This document shows positions 7,898-15,876 of a stretch of DNA of 64,000 nt, piece after piece. The stretch is from Candidatus Gemmiger stercoravium (GTDB taxonomy: Bacteria; Bacillota; Clostridia; Oscillospirales; Ruminococcaceae): contig DWWE01000015.1 of NCBI GenBank assembly GCA_019119835.1, forward strand, positions 1 to 64,000. The letters are read 5' to 3'. Position 1 is the first letter of the stretch. Every line of letters starts with the position of its first letter. A program made the position numbers and the translations under genes. The notes under the pieces were generated by a model. The model saw only the letters and a list, made by a program, of their open reading frames with translations, searched no databases and was not told the DNA's origin.

Positions 7898-9088
7898 TCA
7901 GCCGCGGTACTGTTCCTTCACAAAGCGTTCAAGGGCGGCAAAGCTGCGCTGCACCTTTTCGGTGTCGATGCAGTAGGCCATGCGGAAGTAGCCGGGGCAG
8001 CCGAAGGTATCGCCGGGCACCAGGGCCAGGTCGTAAGCCTGGGCCTTGCGGCAGAAGGCAACCGCATCCTCCTCCAGCGCTTTGGGGAAGATGTAGAAGG
8101 TGCCGCCGGGGCGCACCACCGTGAAGCCCAGCCCCACCAGTTCGTCCCACAGCAGCCGCATGTTCCGCTCATACACCGAAAGGTCGCTGGTCTTGTCCAG
8201 GCAGCGGGCCACCGCCAGCTGGATCAGGCTGGCCGGGCAGTTGTGGCCGGTGCCGCGGCTGATCTGGCCGCACATCGGCACGATCCGGTCGGCCATCTCG
8301 CAGCGGGGGTTGGCGGCCACGTAGCCGATGCGCTCGCCGGGCAGCGACAGACTTTTGGAGAAGGAATAGCAGGTCAGGGTATCGGCATAGTATACGGCGG
8401 GGTGCTGCTGGGCGGCCCCGTCAAAGACGATCTCCCGGTAGGGTTCGTCCGAGATCAGGAAGATATGGTGGCCGAAACGGGCCGAGGCCGCCCGCAGCAG
8501 GTCGGCCAGGCGGGCGAGGGTCTCGGGGCTGTAGGCGATGCCCGAGGGGTTGTTGGGGGTGTTGATGAGCACCGCCGCGGTGTTTGCGTCCAGCATGGAT
8601 TCAAAGGCGTCGAAGTCGATCTGGAAATCCTCCACCCGGGGGGGCACCACCCGCAGGCGGCAGCCGGCGCCCTCCACATAGGGCTTGTACTCGGGGAAAT
8701 AGGGGGCGAAGGTGAGCACGTCCTGCCCGGGTTCGGCCACGCAGCGCAGCGCGTGGGCCAGCGCCCCGGCCGCGCCGGTGGTCATGAAGATGTGGTCAAG
8801 GGTGTAGTCCATGCCGAAGCGGCGGTTGAGGTCTTCGGCCACGGCGGCCCGGACCGAGGGGATGGTCAGGGTGGGGCTGTAGCCGTGCAGCGCCACCGGC
8901 TCCTCGGTGTCCAGCAGGTCGCGGACGGCCCGGGTGAACTCGGGCGGGCAGGGCACGCTGGGGTTGCCCAGCGAGTAGTCGAAGACATTCTCGTACCCGA
9001 TCTGTGCGCCCCGGGCGGCGCTCCACTCGGCCAGCTGGCGGATCACCGAGGTGCCGCCCAGCATATCCAAATACTTCTGTGCAATCAT
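7898..9088 (-). CDS. Class I/II PLP-dependent aminotransferase
   Basis: A 396-residue fold-type I aminotransferase. Landmarks are NTPNNPSG (cofactor ring), ISDEPYREIVF (Asp/Tyr contacts) and the Schiff-base lysine in CYSFSKSLSLPGERIG. Length and order match aspartate-aminotransferase-like enzymes that transfer amino groups to 2-oxoglutarate. The amino-acid substrate is not readable. It lies 21 bases after the HAD phosphatase gene on the same strand, so the two are probably co-transcribed. Confidence 0.92.
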   Translation of the reverse strand: MIAQKYLDMLGGTSVIRQLAEWSAARGAQIGYENVFDYSLGNPSVPCPPEFTRAVRDLLDTEEPVALHGYSPTLTIPSVRAAVAEDLNRRFGMDYTLDHIFMTTGAAGALAHALRCVAEPGQDVLTFAPYFPEYKPYVEGAGCRLRVVPPRVEDFQIDFDAFESMLDANTAAVLINTPNNPSGIAYSPETLARLADLLRAASARFGHHIFLISDEPYREIVFDGAAQQHPAVYYADTLTCYSFSKSLSLPGERIGYVAANPRCEMADRIVPMCGQISRGTGHNCPASLIQLAVARCLDKTSDLSVYERNMRLLWDELVGLGFTVVRPGGTFYIFPKALEEDAVAFCRKAQAYDLALVPGDTFGCPGYFRMAYCIDTEKVQRSFAALERFVKEQYRG

Positions 9089-9109
9089 TCTGCGTTCCTT
9101 CCCTTCCGT

Positions 9110-9790
9110 TTATTCGTCTGATGCGCCGCCCGCCGGGCCGGCCAGCACCACCCGCTCCAGCGCGGCGGCGTCGGCGGCCAGGTAGCGGGCGCCCTCCTGC
9201 TGCAGTTCCTGCCGGGTACGGAAGCCCCACAGCACGCCGCAGCAGTCCAGCCCGGCGTTGCGGGCGGTCTGCACGTCCACATTGCTGTCCCCCACATACA
9301 GGGTGGCAGCGGGGTCGGCCCCCAGGGCCGCCAGCAGCGCCCGGGTTCCCTCGGGCGCCGGCTTGACCGGAGTGTCGGGGCGCTGGCCCCGCACCAGGTC
9401 AAAGAGGGCGGGGTCGAAATAGCTCGCCACCACCTCCCTGGCCAGCGGGTCTGCCTTGTTGGAGAAGACCGCCAGCTGCACGCCGGCAGCCTTGAGCCGG
9501 CCCAGCATCGCCGGGATGCCCGGGTAGGGGGTGGTCTTGTCCCGCAGGTGGGCGCCGTAGTCGGCCTGGAACCAGGCCAGCGCCTCGGCCAGTTCCGCCG
9601 GGGTGCGGTGTTCGGGCGGGGCCAGCCGCTCGATCAGCTTGGGGATGCCGTTGCCCACAAAGTAGCGGAACTCCTCCGCCGTGTGGGTGGGCCAGCCCCG
9701 GTCCGCGCACAGGCGGTTGCCTGCGTCGGCCAGGTCGTCCAGTGTGTTGAGCAGCGTTCCATCCAGGTCAAATACAACGGTCTTGTACAT
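9110..9790 (-). CDS. HAD-family phosphatase (phosphoglycolate phosphatase-like)
   Basis: A 226-residue haloacid-dehalogenase hydrolase. Motif I is VVFDLDGTLLNTL (nucleophile Asp and acid/base Asp), motif II lies in LAVFSNKAD, and motif III/IV lies in TLYVGDSNVDVQTARNAG. The cap domain between motifs I and II matches the Gph/PGP subfamily. ATG 9790 is chosen because translation starts directly at the beta-strand of motif I and has a purine-rich ribosome site; the ORF-track start adds a low-complexity tail. First gene of a pair with the aminotransferase. Substrate unknown. Confidence 0.9.
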   Translation of the reverse strand: MYKTVVFDLDGTLLNTLDDLADAGNRLCADRGWPTHTAEEFRYFVGNGIPKLIERLAPPEHRTPAELAEALAWFQADYGAHLRDKTTPYPGIPAMLGRLKAAGVQLAVFSNKADPLAREVVASYFDPALFDLVRGQRPDTPVKPAPEGTRALLAALGADPAATLYVGDSNVDVQTARNAGLDCCGVLWGFRTRQELQQEGARYLAADAAALERVVLAGPAGGASDE

Positions 9791-10103
9791 GGGGGTCCCT
9801 TCCCTTTCTGCTTTCCCGCGGCCCGCCGCCGGCGGGCCGTCCATACACCAATTATACCGCGCCGGCGGCGGCTGTCAATGCGGCGGGGGCCCCGGGCGGG
9901 ATTTTTGCCGGCGGAAGTTGTAAAAGCTGGAAAAACAGGTGCAAACTGCCGCGAAATATGGTATAGTAAGAAGACATAACAGGGCCATAACGGCAAAGGC
10001 GCAGGGCGCCCGGACCCGGCCGCCGGCGGCGGGGCGGGGTTTGCTTTGCGCCGAAAACCGCGGCGGCGCCGCAGCCGCCCGGCCCCAAAGGGGAGGCTAT
10101 GCA

Positions 10104-10982
10104 ATGGATTTTATCCTGGAGATTCTGAAGGCCGTGGTCTACGGCGTGATCGAGGGCATTACCGAATGGCTGCCGATTTCCAGCACCGGCCACATGATCC
10201 TGGCCGAGCAGGTGCTGAAGTTCCAGTTCAGCGACGCCTTTATGGAGATGTTCCGGGTGGTCATCCAGCTGGGGGCGATCCTGGCGGTGGTGGTGCTCTA
10301 CTTCCGCAAACTCTGGCCCTTCTGCGTGGACAACGGCCAGACGGTGGGGTTTTCCCGGCACATCCGCTGGCCGGTGATGCACCTGTGGTTCAAGATCATC
10401 GCGGCCTGCCTGCCGGCGGCGGTGCTGGGCATCCTGCTGGACGACTGGTTTGACGCGCACCTGTACAACAGCCTGACGGTGGCCACCACCCTGATCCTCT
10501 ACGGCGTGATCTTCATTCTGATCGAACGGCGGCCCCGCCCGCCCCGCACCGCCAAGCTCAGCCGCATCACCTACCGGCAGGCCGGCATCGTGGGGCTGTG
10601 GCAGGTGCTCTCGCTGGTGCCCGGCACCTCCCGCAGCGGCGCGACCATCATCGGCGGCACGCTGTGCGGCATGTCCCGGCCCTGCGCGTCCCAGTTCACC
10701 TTCTTCCTGGCCATTCCGGTGATGCTGGGGGCCAGCGGCCTCAAGCTCGTGAAGTTCTTCGGGGACGGCAACCAGCTGACCGGGGCCGAGGTCACGGTGC
10801 TGCTGGTGGGCTGCGTGGTGGCCTTCCTGGTCTCGATGCTGGCCATCCGCTTCCTGATGGACTATGTCAAACGGCACACCTTCACGGCCTTCGGCTGGTA
10901 CCGCATCGCGCTGGGCATCGTGGTGCTGGTGGTCTGGGTGGTGCAGGCGGTCTTCTTCAAGACCCCTGCCCCCGCCGCCTGA
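10104..10982 (+). CDS. uppP: Undecaprenyl-diphosphatase
   Basis: A 292-residue BacA/UppP membrane enzyme that dephosphorylates undecaprenyl pyrophosphate to recycle the lipid carrier for wall synthesis; the family is linked to bacitracin tolerance. Both active-site motifs are present: EGITEWLPISSTGHM near the start and PGTSRSGATI in the second half. About eight membrane helices. ATG 10104 has GGGGAGG 8 bases upstream; the ORF-track start at 9939 lies before the ribosome site. A TATAGT -10 lies at about 9962. Monocistronic. Confidence 0.95.
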   Translation: MDFILEILKAVVYGVIEGITEWLPISSTGHMILAEQVLKFQFSDAFMEMFRVVIQLGAILAVVVLYFRKLWPFCVDNGQTVGFSRHIRWPVMHLWFKIIAACLPAAVLGILLDDWFDAHLYNSLTVATTLILYGVIFILIERRPRPPRTAKLSRITYRQAGIVGLWQVLSLVPGTSRSGATIIGGTLCGMSRPCASQFTFFLAIPVMLGASGLKLVKFFGDGNQLTGAEVTVLLVGCVVAFLVSMLAIRFLMDYVKRHTFTAFGWYRIALGIVVLVVWVVQAVFFKTPAPAA

Positions 10983-11002
10983 CAATCAAACAGCAAACAC
11001 GG

Positions 11003-11036
11003 GAAGATCCCCGGGCCTTTCGGCCCGGGGATCTTC
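11003..11036. terminator. Terminator between uppP and the GPH symporter
   Basis: GAAGATCCCCGGGCC / GGCCCGGGGATCTTC with a 4-base loop between two convergent genes. T runs are weak. Confidence 0.7.
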
Positions 11037-11073
11037 GCTGTATTTGGGAGTGAGTGAATGTCGGGAACAGCCG

Positions 11074-12489
11074 TCAGTGGGCGGCGTGGCGGGCTTCCAG
11101 ATCGCCCTTCATGGTGTTGAGGGTCTTGCGGTCCAGGTTGTAGATCAGGCCATAGCTGACCAGCGAGAGGACGCCGCCGATCAGGTACATCGTCGGGGTC
11201 AGGTAGCGCATGTTCAGCGCCACCGCGGCGGGCTGGTCGGGGCCCAGCGTGGCGTTGTAGCCCAGCCAGGTGGCCAGCACGATGCCCAGGGAGGGGCCGA
11301 CGCCCTGCGCCAGCTTGCGGAAGAAGGAGTGCATCGCGTAGGTGGTGCCCTCGTTGCGCTCGCCGAACTTCCATTCCTCGTAGTCCATCGCATCGGCCAT
11401 CATGGCGTAGCCCACGCAGGTGCCGAAGCCGTTGCCGATGGCTGCGATGATCTGGCAGAAGACAAACAGACCGATGCCCTTGGCGTCCGGCGTGATGGGA
11501 AGCACCAGCATGAGGACGTAGGCGAAGCAGGTGATGATGCCGCCGATGATGCAGCCTTCCTTTTTGCCGAGCTTATTGACCAGGGGTTTGACAAAGGGCA
11601 TGAAGAGGAAGAGGCCCAGGTAGGAGAGCATCCCCACGGCGCCGGAGATCTGGGCGTTGCCGAAGTAAGCCTGGAAGAGAACGGTGGTGGCGGTCTGGGC
11701 GCCGTACATGCCGAACTGAACAGCCACGGCCGACAGGGTGGCGCCCACGGCGGGGCGGTTGCGGAAGAAGTTCTTCATCGCAACGAGGAAGTTGAACTTG
11801 GGGGCTTCTTCGCCGACCTTGACCTCGGTGTTGACCCGGATCTCGGTGGTGCGGATCATGAACTGGAAGCACAGCAGCCCGATGCCGCCCATGATCAGCG
11901 CCATCCAGAACATCCGCTGGCCGATCAGCACATTGTTGGCGTCATAGATCACGACGGGGATCAGGATGCCGGTGAGGATGCCGGCCACCATCGCGCCAGC
12001 GCTGCGGAAGCTGGAGATCTCGGCGCGCTGGGCGGGGTCGTCGGTGATCAGGGAGAGCAGCGAACCGTAGGGCACGTTGGCCACGGTGTAGAAGGCGTCC
12101 CAGATGATATAGCCGGCCACAAACATGATGCACTCGGCCACTTCCGGCAGGCCCGGGAAGGGCAGGAAGCAGAGGGCGCCGGCCACCGTCAGGCCAATGG
12201 CGCCCACATTGATGTAGGCCAGGAACTTGTTGCGCTTGTAGTGGCGGCGGTCAGCGTCCACCATCGAACCGATCAGCGGGTCGTTGATGGCGTCCCACAC
12301 CTGCACAAGCAGCAGCAGGCCGGCCATAAGGATCTGGTTGATCCCCATGAACTGGGTCCAGTAGACGGTCAGGCTGCCCTTTAAGGCAAAGCTCATGTTG
12401 CAGCCAAAGTCGCCGGCTGCGTAGCTGATGCGGTCCAGCCAACCGAATTTACGGTAGCCGTTGGCATCCAGGTTTTTGGTTTTTGCCAT
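11074..12489 (-). CDS. GPH-family sugar:cation symporter, paralogue 1
   Basis: A 471-residue major-facilitator transporter of the glycoside-pentoside-hexuronide family (MelB/GusB/UidB-like) with about 12 helices. The N-terminal signature SYAAGDFGCNMSF and the loop motif DAINDPLIGSMVDADR are diagnostic. A near-identical-length paralogue lies just upstream. With uxuAB, a TetR regulator and a GH79 glucuronidase close by, glucuronides or hexuronates are the likely cargo. ATG 12489 has AAGGAGG upstream. It has its own promoter and leader, so it is not simply co-transcribed with paralogue 2. Confidence 0.93.
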   Translation of the reverse strand: MAKTKNLDANGYRKFGWLDRISYAAGDFGCNMSFALKGSLTVYWTQFMGINQILMAGLLLLVQVWDAINDPLIGSMVDADRRHYKRNKFLAYINVGAIGLTVAGALCFLPFPGLPEVAECIMFVAGYIIWDAFYTVANVPYGSLLSLITDDPAQRAEISSFRSAGAMVAGILTGILIPVVIYDANNVLIGQRMFWMALIMGGIGLLCFQFMIRTTEIRVNTEVKVGEEAPKFNFLVAMKNFFRNRPAVGATLSAVAVQFGMYGAQTATTVLFQAYFGNAQISGAVGMLSYLGLFLFMPFVKPLVNKLGKKEGCIIGGIITCFAYVLMLVLPITPDAKGIGLFVFCQIIAAIGNGFGTCVGYAMMADAMDYEEWKFGERNEGTTYAMHSFFRKLAQGVGPSLGIVLATWLGYNATLGPDQPAAVALNMRYLTPTMYLIGGVLSLVSYGLIYNLDRKTLNTMKGDLEARHAAH

Positions 12490-12513
12490 TCCGTTTTCCT
12501 CCTTCTTGTTGCG

Positions 12514-12533
12514 GACGTTCCCGGCGGAACGTC
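12514..12533. promoter_or_regulatory. Inverted repeat in the leader of GPH symporter 1
   Basis: GACGTTCC-CGGC-GGAACGTC lies between the minus-strand TATAAT (12548-12553) and the start codon at 12489. It could be a repressor operator or a leader hairpin. Confidence 0.5.
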
Positions 12534-12740
12534 ACGGCTTTACTTGTATTATAGCCCCGCCGGCCCGGGGCGCGTAAGCGGCACGGCCTGTCGCACTGTG
12601 ACACTGTTTGCCGAACCCTTTTCAACATTTTTGTGGAATGTGACCATGGTTTTCTCTTTTGCTCCCCCACCGGGGCAAAATGTCCATTTCCGGGCCGGGC
12701 AATTTGGAACCGCATGTCACAGACCGCCGGCCTTTGCCGC

Positions 12741-12770
12741 TTGTGCAGACGGAGCGGCAGTCACTATAAT
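12741..12770 (+). promoter_or_regulatory. Plus-strand promoter before repeat copy C
   Basis: TTGTGC-18-TATAAT on the plus strand. About 160 bases downstream repeat copy C begins in the same orientation, and no plus-strand gene follows. Between them is a GC-rich hairpin (GGGCCC...GGGCCC). The product would be a non-coding RNA ending near the hairpin at 13236. Confidence 0.5.
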
Positions 12771-12929
12771 GAGAATGGTGATAGAAACCAGAAGGTAGAC
12801 GATTCAGAACCTTTGCCTGCAAAGGGCCCTGTCCGGGCCCGCTGATTGTTCTTTCGGTTTCCAACAATCCTTCTTTTCTTCTCCCAACGCGGCAAAAGTC
12901 GTGCTCCTTGCGGGCACGCCTTTTGTCAT

Positions 12930-13221
12930 AGCGTGTCGAGAAACTCGACACGCTGCACAAGGGGCAACAGCCGCGCACGGCAATTGCCTAACGCGACTGT
13001 TTCCCCTTGTGTATCCCCTTTGACAAAATTTTACGGCAAACCGCGCACTCGGAGCAAAGCTCCTCGCACACAATTTGCCGCAAAATTTCCCTGTCGGTGT
13101 CGCCGTCGTCGGCGCACTGCGCCCGCAGGCGCGTTTCGGAGGCCAACCGGGCCGCAAGGCCCGGCTCTTAGGCCGGAGATGTCCGCCGACGGCGACGATT
13201 TGAGATATTTTCGACAGTCTG
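12930..13221 (+). repeat. Dispersed palindromic repeat, copy C (with extra segment)
   Basis: Same four hairpin modules as copy B, starting AGCGTGTCGAG and ending GACAGTCTG, the same outer ends as copy D. The loop of module 4 carries an extra 62 bases (13117-13178) absent from copies B and D, itself rich in small hairpins such as CCGGGCC-GCAA-GGCCCGG. It sits between the two GPH symporter genes. The surrounding ORF-track entries translate this repeat and are not accepted as genes. Confidence 0.85.
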
Positions 13222-13235
13222 TTGCCGTTGTTACA

Positions 13236-13275
13236 GTACAGCCCCCGGCTGCTGCGGGGCGGCCGGGGGCTGTAC
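13236..13275 (-). terminator. Terminator after GPH symporter 2
   Basis: GTACAGCCCCCGGC / GCCGGGGGCTGTAC with a 12-base loop, 31 bases past the stop codon of the minus-strand gene. It could also end plus-strand transcription from repeat copy C. Confidence 0.7.
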
Positions 13276-13306
13276 GGGTATGACAATAATCAGGAGATAG
13301 CGGAAA

Positions 13307-14722
13307 TTACTTGGCCGCGTGGCGCTCTTCCAGCTCCTTGGTCATGGTGGCCAGGGTCTTGCGGTCCAGGTTGTAGACCAGGCCGTAGGCCACGAGAGCC
13401 AGGACGGCACCAAGCAGATACATACCGGGAACCAGATACCGCATGTTCAGCGCGACCTCAGCGGGCTGGTTCTGCTGCAGGGTAGCATTGTAGCCGACGG
13501 CTGTGGCCAGCACAATGCCCAGGGAGGGGCCAACGCCCTGCGCCAGCTTGCGGAAGAAGGAGTACAGCGCGTAGGTGGTGCCTTCGTTGCGCTCGCCGTA
13601 TTTCCACTCTTCGTAGTCCATCGCATCGGCCATCAGAGCCCAGGCCACGCACTGGCTGAAGCCGTTGCCGACAGCCGCCAGCAGCTGGCAGAGAGCGTAC
13701 ATCACGAGGCCCTTGCCGTCCGGGGTGATGGGCAGAATGAACATCAGGATATAAGCGGCCACCGCGATCACGGCGCCGATGGTGCACATTTCCTTCTTGC
13801 CGACCTTACCGACCAGCGGCTTGATGAAGGGCAGGAAGGCGAACATGCCGACGTAGGAGACCATGGCCATCAGGCCGGAGATCTGGGCGTTCTTGAAGTA
13901 CGCCTGGAACAGAACCTGGGTGGCGGTGGAAGCGCCGTACATGCCGAGGAACATGGAAATCGCAGACAGGGTGGCGCCCAGCGCGGCGCGGTTGCGCACG
14001 AAGTTGAGCATGGCCTTGAAGATGTTGAACTTGGGGGTCTCTTCGCCGGCCTTGACCTCGGTGTTGATGCGCACGACGGTGGTGCGGACCATGAACTGGA
14101 AGCAGATCAGGCCCAGGCCGCCCATGAGCAGGGCGATCCAGAAGATGCGCTCGCCCATCAGAGCGTTGGAGGCATCATAGATGAGCATGGGCAGCAGGAT
14201 GGAGGTGCCGATGTTGGCGATCATCGCGCCGACGCTGCGCCAGGTGGACAGCTGGGAACGCTCGATCGGGTTGTCGGTGATCAGGGACAGCAGCGAGCCG
14301 TAGGGCACGTTGGCCACGGTGTAGAAGGCGTCCCACAGGATGTAGCCGGCCACGAACATGATGGCCTCGGCCACTTCCGGCAGGCCCGGGAAGGGCAGGA
14401 AGCACAGGGCGCCGGCCACGGTCAGGCCGATGCCGCCGGCGTTGACATACGCCAGGAACTTGTTGCGCTTGTAGTGGCGGCGGTCCGCGTCCACCATCGA
14501 GCCGATCAGCGGGTCGTTGATCGCGTCCCACACCTGCACGAGCAGGAGCAGGCCAGCCATAAGGATCTGATTGATGCCCATGAACTGGGTCCAGTAAATT
14601 GTCAGTGTACCTTTCAGGGCAAAGCTCATGTTACAGCCAAAGTCGCCGGCTGCGTAGCTGACTTTGTCGAGAAGGCCGAACTTGCGGGTGCCGTTGGCCG
14701 CCGCAGTGTTGGTTTGTGCCAT
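13307..14722 (-). CDS. GPH-family sugar:cation symporter, paralogue 2
   Basis: A 471-residue GPH transporter with the same signatures as paralogue 1 (SYAAGDFGCNMSF, DAINDPLIGSMVDADR) and high identity along the whole length, including the ends. The pair arose by tandem duplication and is separated by repeat copy C. ATG 14722 has an AAGGAGG site. A TATAAT on the minus strand near 14830-14835 gives it a separate promoter. Divergence is concentrated in the central loop and C-terminal half, so the two may differ in substrate. The gene faces away from the TetR/GH79 unit and shares its control region. Confidence 0.93.
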   Translation of the reverse strand: MAQTNTAAANGTRKFGLLDKVSYAAGDFGCNMSFALKGTLTIYWTQFMGINQILMAGLLLLVQVWDAINDPLIGSMVDADRRHYKRNKFLAYVNAGGIGLTVAGALCFLPFPGLPEVAEAIMFVAGYILWDAFYTVANVPYGSLLSLITDNPIERSQLSTWRSVGAMIANIGTSILLPMLIYDASNALMGERIFWIALLMGGLGLICFQFMVRTTVVRINTEVKAGEETPKFNIFKAMLNFVRNRAALGATLSAISMFLGMYGASTATQVLFQAYFKNAQISGLMAMVSYVGMFAFLPFIKPLVGKVGKKEMCTIGAVIAVAAYILMFILPITPDGKGLVMYALCQLLAAVGNGFSQCVAWALMADAMDYEEWKYGERNEGTTYALYSFFRKLAQGVGPSLGIVLATAVGYNATLQQNQPAEVALNMRYLVPGMYLLGAVLALVAYGLVYNLDRKTLATMTKELEERHAAK

Positions 14723-14987
14723 TCAACAATTCCTCCTTTTCCTTTAGCAAAAGCTGCGCTTGCGTCGCCGCAAAAAGCGGACCAGCCGGGTAGCGCGCAT
14801 GGCCCGCCTGCCGCAAGCTGTTAACTCTATTATACGGGGATTGCGGATTTTTCGGGAGGGGCAATCCCCAAAATCTGTGACACAGAAAGTCAAATTTGTT
14901 TAGACTTTTATGTGCGGATTGCACAAGTTTTGCAGTGAGATTGATTCCTGGGCTTGGCCGTTTTCACACTTTTCACCCATTTAGCCC

Positions 14988-15015
14988 TTACAAAATTGTA
15001 AAAATGTGTTATAAT
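14988..15015 (+). promoter_or_regulatory. Promoter of the TetR-family gene
   Basis: TTACAA-16-TATAAT, 55 bases before the start codon. Confidence 0.65.
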
Positions 15016-15024
15016 GTTTTCAAT

Positions 15025-15038
15025 CACCCGATCGGGTG
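15025..15038. promoter_or_regulatory. Palindromic operator for the TetR-family regulator
   Basis: CACCCGATCGGGTG, a perfect 14-base palindrome starting 10 bases after the -10 box. The position is typical of an autorepressor operator. Whether it also controls the divergent GPH gene depends on loops not visible here. Confidence 0.65.
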
Positions 15039-15069
15039 GCATTCAAGATCTTGGCAGTCGGGAGGACCT

Positions 15070-15717
15070 ATGTACAAAGCGTGTAAAACCAAACAGTCAG
15101 CCCAGCGCCAGCAGCACATTGTGGACTGCCTGCTGGAACTGATGCAGGGCAAAACCATTCAGGAGATCACGGTGCTGGAACTGTGCCAGAAGGCCGAGGT
15201 GCCCCGCAAGTCCTTCTACCGGTATTTTGAGTCGAAGGAAGATGTGGTGCTGGCCGCCATCGACTCGCTGATCATGGGGTACGAATCCTTCCTCGGGCCC
15301 TACCGCAGCCCGGAGGAGCCCCGCACCACCCGCAAGGATCTGGAAAAATTCCTGATGTATTCGATGCATCACCGCAAGACCTTTTACAGCCTGTACCAGA
15401 ACAGCCTGCTCACCCCGTATATGGGGCGGATGATCGAGAGTCTGCTGCAGACCCAGACCGGCCGCCGGTTGATGCGTACGAAGGATGACGATGTCACCTT
15501 TCGGGCCGCCACCTGTTTCATTGTGTATGGCATCACAGCGGTGGTATCGGACTGGATGCTGCGCAATTGCGCCGAGTCGGTGGACAAGATGGCCGGCATC
15601 CTTCTGCAGATCATGACCGAGCCGATCTACCGCACGCTGGAGGAACAGGCCCGGCGGGACGGGACCGGCCGGATCCCGGCCGCCCGCCCCCTGTTCATCG
15701 GCGGCCAGCCCGGCTAA
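15070..15717 (+). CDS. TetR-family transcriptional regulator
   Basis: A 215-residue regulator. The N-terminal HTH includes LCQKAEVPRKSFYRYFESKEDV, a clear TetR recognition helix, followed by an all-helical ligand-binding domain. ATG 15070 has GGGAGG 5-9 bases upstream; the ORF-track start at 14896 precedes the promoter. It lies between a divergent GPH symporter and the GH79 glucuronidase gene, the arrangement expected of a glucuronide-responsive repressor (E. coli GusR is also TetR family). Ligand and targets are inferred. Confidence 0.9.
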   Translation: MYKACKTKQSAQRQQHIVDCLLELMQGKTIQEITVLELCQKAEVPRKSFYRYFESKEDVVLAAIDSLIMGYESFLGPYRSPEEPRTTRKDLEKFLMYSMHHRKTFYSLYQNSLLTPYMGRMIESLLQTQTGRRLMRTKDDDVTFRAATCFIVYGITAVVSDWMLRNCAESVDKMAGILLQIMTEPIYRTLEEQARRDGTGRIPAARPLFIGGQPG

Positions 15718-15788
15718 AGGGGGCATCTGTGCCAATTCGGCGGGGCAAACCTTGGGAGGCCGTGTCACACTTTTTCCGGTTCTGTCGC

Positions 15789-15818
15789 TTGTGCCCGGCC
15801 CGCCCCGGCCCCTATAAT
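15789..15818 (+). promoter_or_regulatory. GH79 gene promoter
   Basis: TTGTGC-18-TATAAT, 58 bases before the start codon; same -35 as the promoters at 4689 and 12741. No copy of the CACCCG palindrome is seen here. Confidence 0.7.
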
Positions 15819-15876
15819 GGAAAGAGATGTCTGCGCCCGCCACCGGGTCCGGACAAGGAAAAGGAGTGTGTACCCC

